Positions 60,795-64,000 of a stretch of DNA of 64,000 bases are shown in pieces. Location: contig OX381710.1 in NCBI GenBank assembly GCA_947462335.1, positions 37,199,204-37,263,203 of the forward strand, written 5' to 3'. Every line of letters begins with the position of its first letter. Position 1 is the stretch's first letter. Position numbers and translations under genes: made by a program. Below the pieces are notes generated by a model, which saw nothing but the letters and a program-made list of their open reading frames with translations, ran no database searches and had not been told where the DNA came from. The stretch comes from Harmothoe impar. Lineage: Eukaryota > Annelida > Polychaeta > Phyllodocida > Polynoidae.

Positions 60795-61401
60795 AAATTT
60801 AATATAGAAGGTGATAACTCAGAACGAACTTCCTCCATTGCCCCTCGACATTGAGAATGAATATCAAAGATCAAGTATTGCCAAAGATCACTGCATAAAC
60901 AAAATACACTGCTCAAAACCTATTGTTATACATGTACTATCATACCATACTAAGTATTACACATGGCCTATGTAAACGCTTAGTACATTTGTATTATTAT
61001 CGAAATGAATTTCTTACAGCTTCCTATCGTATAAATTGATTGTATTATAGACTAGGACAGAAGCGCGACATATAGAAACAGTACGTCACATTACATTTAC
61101 CACTGTACCACAACATGTATTATGTAAATAATTGGTAAGGTTAAAAGCTTCCAAAAATGTATAATCATATAAATAGAACGGAAGCGAGACATATAGTACC
61201 AGTACGTTACCATAGAAATATTATTATTACCACTGCATAACATGTATGTATAAAACACTGTAATACCTAGAAAATGTGATTAAGAACCTAGTCATAGTCA
61301 GATGTATAAGATAGATAGATACAAAAATCATAAAATACAAAAAAAATGTTCATACAAATACTTTTGAAGCGTGACATAACTCTTCCTCTACTACTTCGCG
61401 G

Positions 61402-61421
61402 CCTGCACGAGGGCGTGCAGG
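61402..61421 (+). other. perfect 8-bp hairpin before the polypurine tract
   Basis: CCTGCACG (61402-61409) pairs exactly with CGTGCAGG (61414-61421) across a 4-nt loop. It ends 9 nt before the G-run at 61431. Confidence 0.6.
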
Positions 61422-61430
61422 AGTTGTATT

Positions 61431-61439
61431 GGGGGGTGC
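61431..61439 (+). other. candidate polypurine tract
   Basis: GGGGGGTGC lies immediately upstream of the TG of the 3' LTR. It is shorter and less pure than typical; the position makes it the likely plus-strand primer site. Confidence 0.5.
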
Positions 61440-62282
61440 TGTCACGCCACAAAACCCCTTATTTTACCTTCATCAATTGTATTACGTCATATTACGTCAT
61501 AATTATGATTTATGATTATTAATATTCATATTTATTATTATTTGTAATATGCACAATACTTTATACATATTTTCAATCCATATGTCCATCAAAGTACACC
61601 TAGACGTCAGACATATCTATTACTCATTAGCCAAGCAAACGGACCCCCATACATAACTAATCCATAGATCACAAGCAGACCCTTATCCCAGGGACAATAG
61701 GTAACGGTCAGCCCCTCCAGACGACAAGGCACTGACCGGTCACCTATACACAATATGTTGACCCCAAGGATTAACTGTCAACACATAAAACAAAGCTATA
61801 AAGCTGGACACCCTTAATCAGTGTGGCACCGCCAAAGCCACTTGAGCCGGCTGGAGGCCACCCTGGAGGCAGGCGACAAAGCCCCCATGTGTGCATGCTA
61901 CTTATTATGTAATCCATTACCTATAATGCACTGGACCCAGGCTCCCCACCCGCGGTCCAGCGCACGCCACATGTTAAAGCCATGAATATATAATTATCCA
62001 ATCAAATGTCAAATGTATATTATCCAATGAAAACCACTGTTACATCCACTTCCGGTCACATGGGCTCCTCCTCTACCTGCCGGGCATCTGTACTTAAGCC
62101 CCAGGCAGCTAGAGGGAAATCACTTATCATCTTGCAACCATCAGTAACTTATATACTGAGCCCTAGTGACTGGTACTCTGATATTAATATTATTATTAAT
62201 AAAAGATACCAAGTACTCGAACTGACGTCTCATCTCTCATCTTTACGCCCTCATTGATGTGGAAGGGTTTTCCCTAGCCACA
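61440..62282 (+). repeat. 3' LTR (843 bp)
   Basis: Same ends as the 5' LTR. Two ATTACGTCAT units (61481-61500) instead of three. It has A-to-G at one position near the end (ACTCGAACT against ACTCAAACT). The polyA signal AATAAA is at 62198-62203. Confidence 0.92.
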
Positions 62283-62480
62283 TAACGTACTGTGGGCATC
62301 GTGCGTAGAGAAATATTTGCATCCTGACAGTCTGCTAGTGACATCATCCAGGATTGGAAATGGGTAATGTGGTCGTTTTATTGCCTTGTTCGGATCTTTG
62401 GGATCCAAGCATACCCTTAAAGGAAAAGACCGGCATACTTTTATGTGGCCTTCTATCGATTGCATTGGTATAACTATTAC
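62283..62480 (-). pseudogene. Ty3/gypsy RT fossil, upstream piece
   Basis: The minus strand encodes LRVCLDPKDPNKAIKR, then PHYPFPILDDVTSRL and KYFSTHDA, the conserved N-terminal RT motifs before the first catalytic block. The frame breaks close to the LTR insertion site, where the sequence continues at 50152. It is the beginning of the same old gypsy copy; sequence further upstream (above 62480) is not recognisable RT. Confidence 0.8.
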
Positions 62481-62502
62481 TTAGCAATATTCTGACATAT
62501 AT

Positions 62503-62921
62503 TGTAGCGTCCGTCGTAATTAGGAAGGAGACAGAACTCGTTCAGTACAGTTGAACCGGAGATACTTTATTGCCCTAGCACGCCTTGGCCACGCCAGCTA
62601 AGTCTTGTTGGAGATCCTCTCTGCTTCAAGCGTCAAACCATACTGACTGAACCCTCTGTCCCCCCTGCTTTATATAGCTTGATGACGTTTCTCCGACGCC
62701 GGAGAAGTTCCGTCCTGGGCGCCGGCGAACTTCGCTGACGCCCCTGTTTCGAACGTCTCCGCGTCGGAGAGGATCCCGCCGGCTCCGCCGTTACTTAGCG
62801 GCGGCGCCAGCCTTCTCCTCCCCCATCCGGCGTAGTAATTACTAACTTATATACAACCCACACCGGGGCGGTGGAGGGGATCTGTGAACCCACAGCCCCC
62901 CCCCCCTCCGTCGCCGCTACA
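62503..62921 (-). repeat. solo LTR of another retroelement (minus orientation)
   Basis: A 419-bp segment with TGTAGCG...CGCTACA ends. On the minus strand it has a TATATAA box (62670-62676) and AATAAA (62566-62571) in promoter-then-polyA order. GC-rich with TCCGACGCCGGAG palindromes. No coding sequence lies beside it. Flanking bases do not form a clean target duplication. It could also be an LTR of the old gypsy copy separated by deletion. Confidence 0.55.
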
Positions 62922-64000
62922 ATGCACTATCCACATATGCAGCATAGGGCAGTTAAATCTGAAAAAGAGAGTGACCTCACATGAGAACAGATATGTGGCC
63001 AGCCATACTGTGGCTGCAGATGGGTCAAAAGCGACCTGGCGACCTGGGCTGTTCTGGAGGCGACTTTCGACCTAAGGCAATAATAAAAGCGACCTGGCGA
63101 CCTTTGAACAAAATTGACAATACATTAGAGGGTCCAAAAAAGCGACTTTCCGACCTGGACCCCTTAATTTCGGCGACTTTCCGACCTCAGGGGGGGGGGA
63201 CCCCTCTGCACCCCCCATATTAAGCCTATGTAAATACAGTACATTCTACTATCATTTATAGTGCATCAGACACCCAATGTACAATAAACGGGCACTTTAT
63301 TGTGTTCATTAAGCAGTTACTATGCTCCTTTCTTTTTATTTAATAAAGAGAGTTATCAAGAAGGTCACAAAAGCCTATTTAGATGAAGCAAATACAAAAT
63401 CGTCTGCACCTTCACTGCAGGATAGGTGTAGGTCTAGTCTGGTCTAGTGTCCATACATTTGGCAATTGCTAATTGCCAACTTATGGGTCAATAGAAATGT
63501 ATTGGATAAACAGAATGAAGATACATATATATATATATATGTATGGATATTATATTTACATATATTATCATATATCTATATACATCATACATATGTATAT
63601 TTTTTGGGCATGCATATCCAACTAATGGCAATTGGGTAATTGCAATTGGTAAAGACGTGGAGCACTGGCCTTCCCTAGTACGAACCCGGCCAAGGGCCGC
63701 TCAAGGGTCAATCATATGGCAGTGAAGTCCAATTAATAGCCAAATATTTTTGCCTTGAAATATTTTAACAATAAGGGATAAAACCCACGGGGATATTTGG
63801 TATATGTTGTATATATATACAGATATACGACTGGCATGGACAATTTTTGAACAAAAGGGTCAGGTTTTGACAAAAGTCTCTCTAGCCAAGGGTTACTTTT
63901 CCCCCAATTCCCTCTAGCCAAGGGTCATTTTTCGGGATTTTCACCAAAATACTTGTGGAAAGGATCACTAAAGTCCGAAATCTCACAAATTCAGAAATTT
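62922..64000. other. right flank, repeat-containing, no gene
   Basis: Contains GCGACCTGG-type repeats (about 63030-63195), a poly-G run, an (AT)n stretch (63525-63540), and two AGCCAAGGGT repeats near the end. No convincing coding sequence. Confidence 0.5.
63030..63195. repeat. GCGACCT-type interspersed repeat
   Basis: Several copies of GCGACCTGGCGACCT and GCGACTTTCCGACCT at irregular spacing. Origin unknown. Confidence 0.5.

Larger units (their letters stand above)
60795..61439 (+). other. env 3' region up to the polypurine tract
   Basis: 645 bp, non-coding. It holds two diverged direct repeats, at about 61060-61130 and 61178-61255, each with GAAGCGxGACATATAG, CAGTACGT and ACATGTAT. A hairpin and the polypurine tract lie at its end. 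Nothing else was recognised. Confidence 0.5.
50153..62282 (+). mobile_element. errantivirus-like Ty3/gypsy LTR retroelement with env, near-intact
   Basis: 12.13 kb. Order: LTR, leader, gag, PR-RT-RNase H, IN, env, short polypurine tract, LTR, with TAAC target duplication at both ends (50149-50152 and 62283-62286). The LTRs differ, as far as I can read, by one 10-bp repeat unit and one substitution, so insertion is recent. gag to pol needs a -1 frameshift. RT/RH and IN are separated by an in-frame stop. Catalytic residues of PR, RT, RNase H and IN are all visible. The env belongs to the class with a furin site and adjacent fusion peptide, as in gypsy and baculovirus F. Capacity for infectivity cannot be judged from sequence. 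Confidence 0.92.

Noticed and set aside
62503..62921. Solo LTR as the 5' LTR of the old gypsy copy
   Set aside because: No primer binding site or leader connects it to the RT fossil and the flanks show no duplication; left as an unassigned LTR.

Overview
This is a window of animal nuclear DNA, most likely from an invertebrate. It has one multi-exon host gene with consensus GT/AG splice sites, long introns full of small inverted-repeat transposons, and nested retroelements. I cannot name the species from the sequence. There are no bacterial operons, CRISPR arrays or recognisable rRNA or tRNA genes.

Left half, minus strand (about 0.4-32 kb): an adenylyl cyclase most like vertebrate type 9 (ADCY9). 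Five coding exons can be chained (31893-30402, 7736-7653, 6607-6465, 2475-2388, 2058-410). All junction phases agree and give a 3456-nt reading frame, 1151 residues plus stop. Exon 1 carries the first membrane block and the C1 catalytic domain. The last exon carries the second membrane block and C2. A 22.7-kb first intron holds many MITE-like elements: Tc1/mariner-like with TA duplications, hAT-like with 8-bp duplications, and PIF/Harbinger-like with TTA duplications. It also holds minisatellites and near-perfect palindromes. The 10 kb upstream of the gene (31967-42058) shows no gene I can support.

Right half (about 42-63 kb): a nest of transposons inside an old, degenerate minus-strand Ty3/gypsy reverse-transcriptase gene. 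That fossil is cut into three pieces (62.3-62.5 kb, 50097-50152, 43110-43541) by two insertions lying only 56 bp apart. The first is a 6.55-kb fold-back element (43542-50096) with long inverted arms made of tandem repeats and a 3-bp CAT duplication; it contains a 1.1-kb Penelope-like insertion of its own. The second is a young, nearly intact, envelope-bearing, errantivirus-like LTR retroelement (50153-62282, plus strand). It has LTRs of 853 and 843 bp, a TAAC duplication, gag, a protease/RT/RNase H frame, an integrase frame and a class-I-fusion-type env.

The most notable biology is in that LTR element. The gag stop codon directly follows a canonical -1 slippery heptamer (G GGA AAC) and is followed by a perfect 10-bp hairpin. 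The polymerase is divided by an in-frame TAA that abuts the ATG of the integrase frame. The Env resembles the baculovirus-F/gypsy fusion family but has a second hydrophobic segment and a C-terminal region of about 170 residues. In the host gene, two C2 residues that explain forskolin insensitivity of mammalian AC9 are instead of the forskolin-sensitive type. Functional statements come from motifs and remembered family knowledge, not from database searches.
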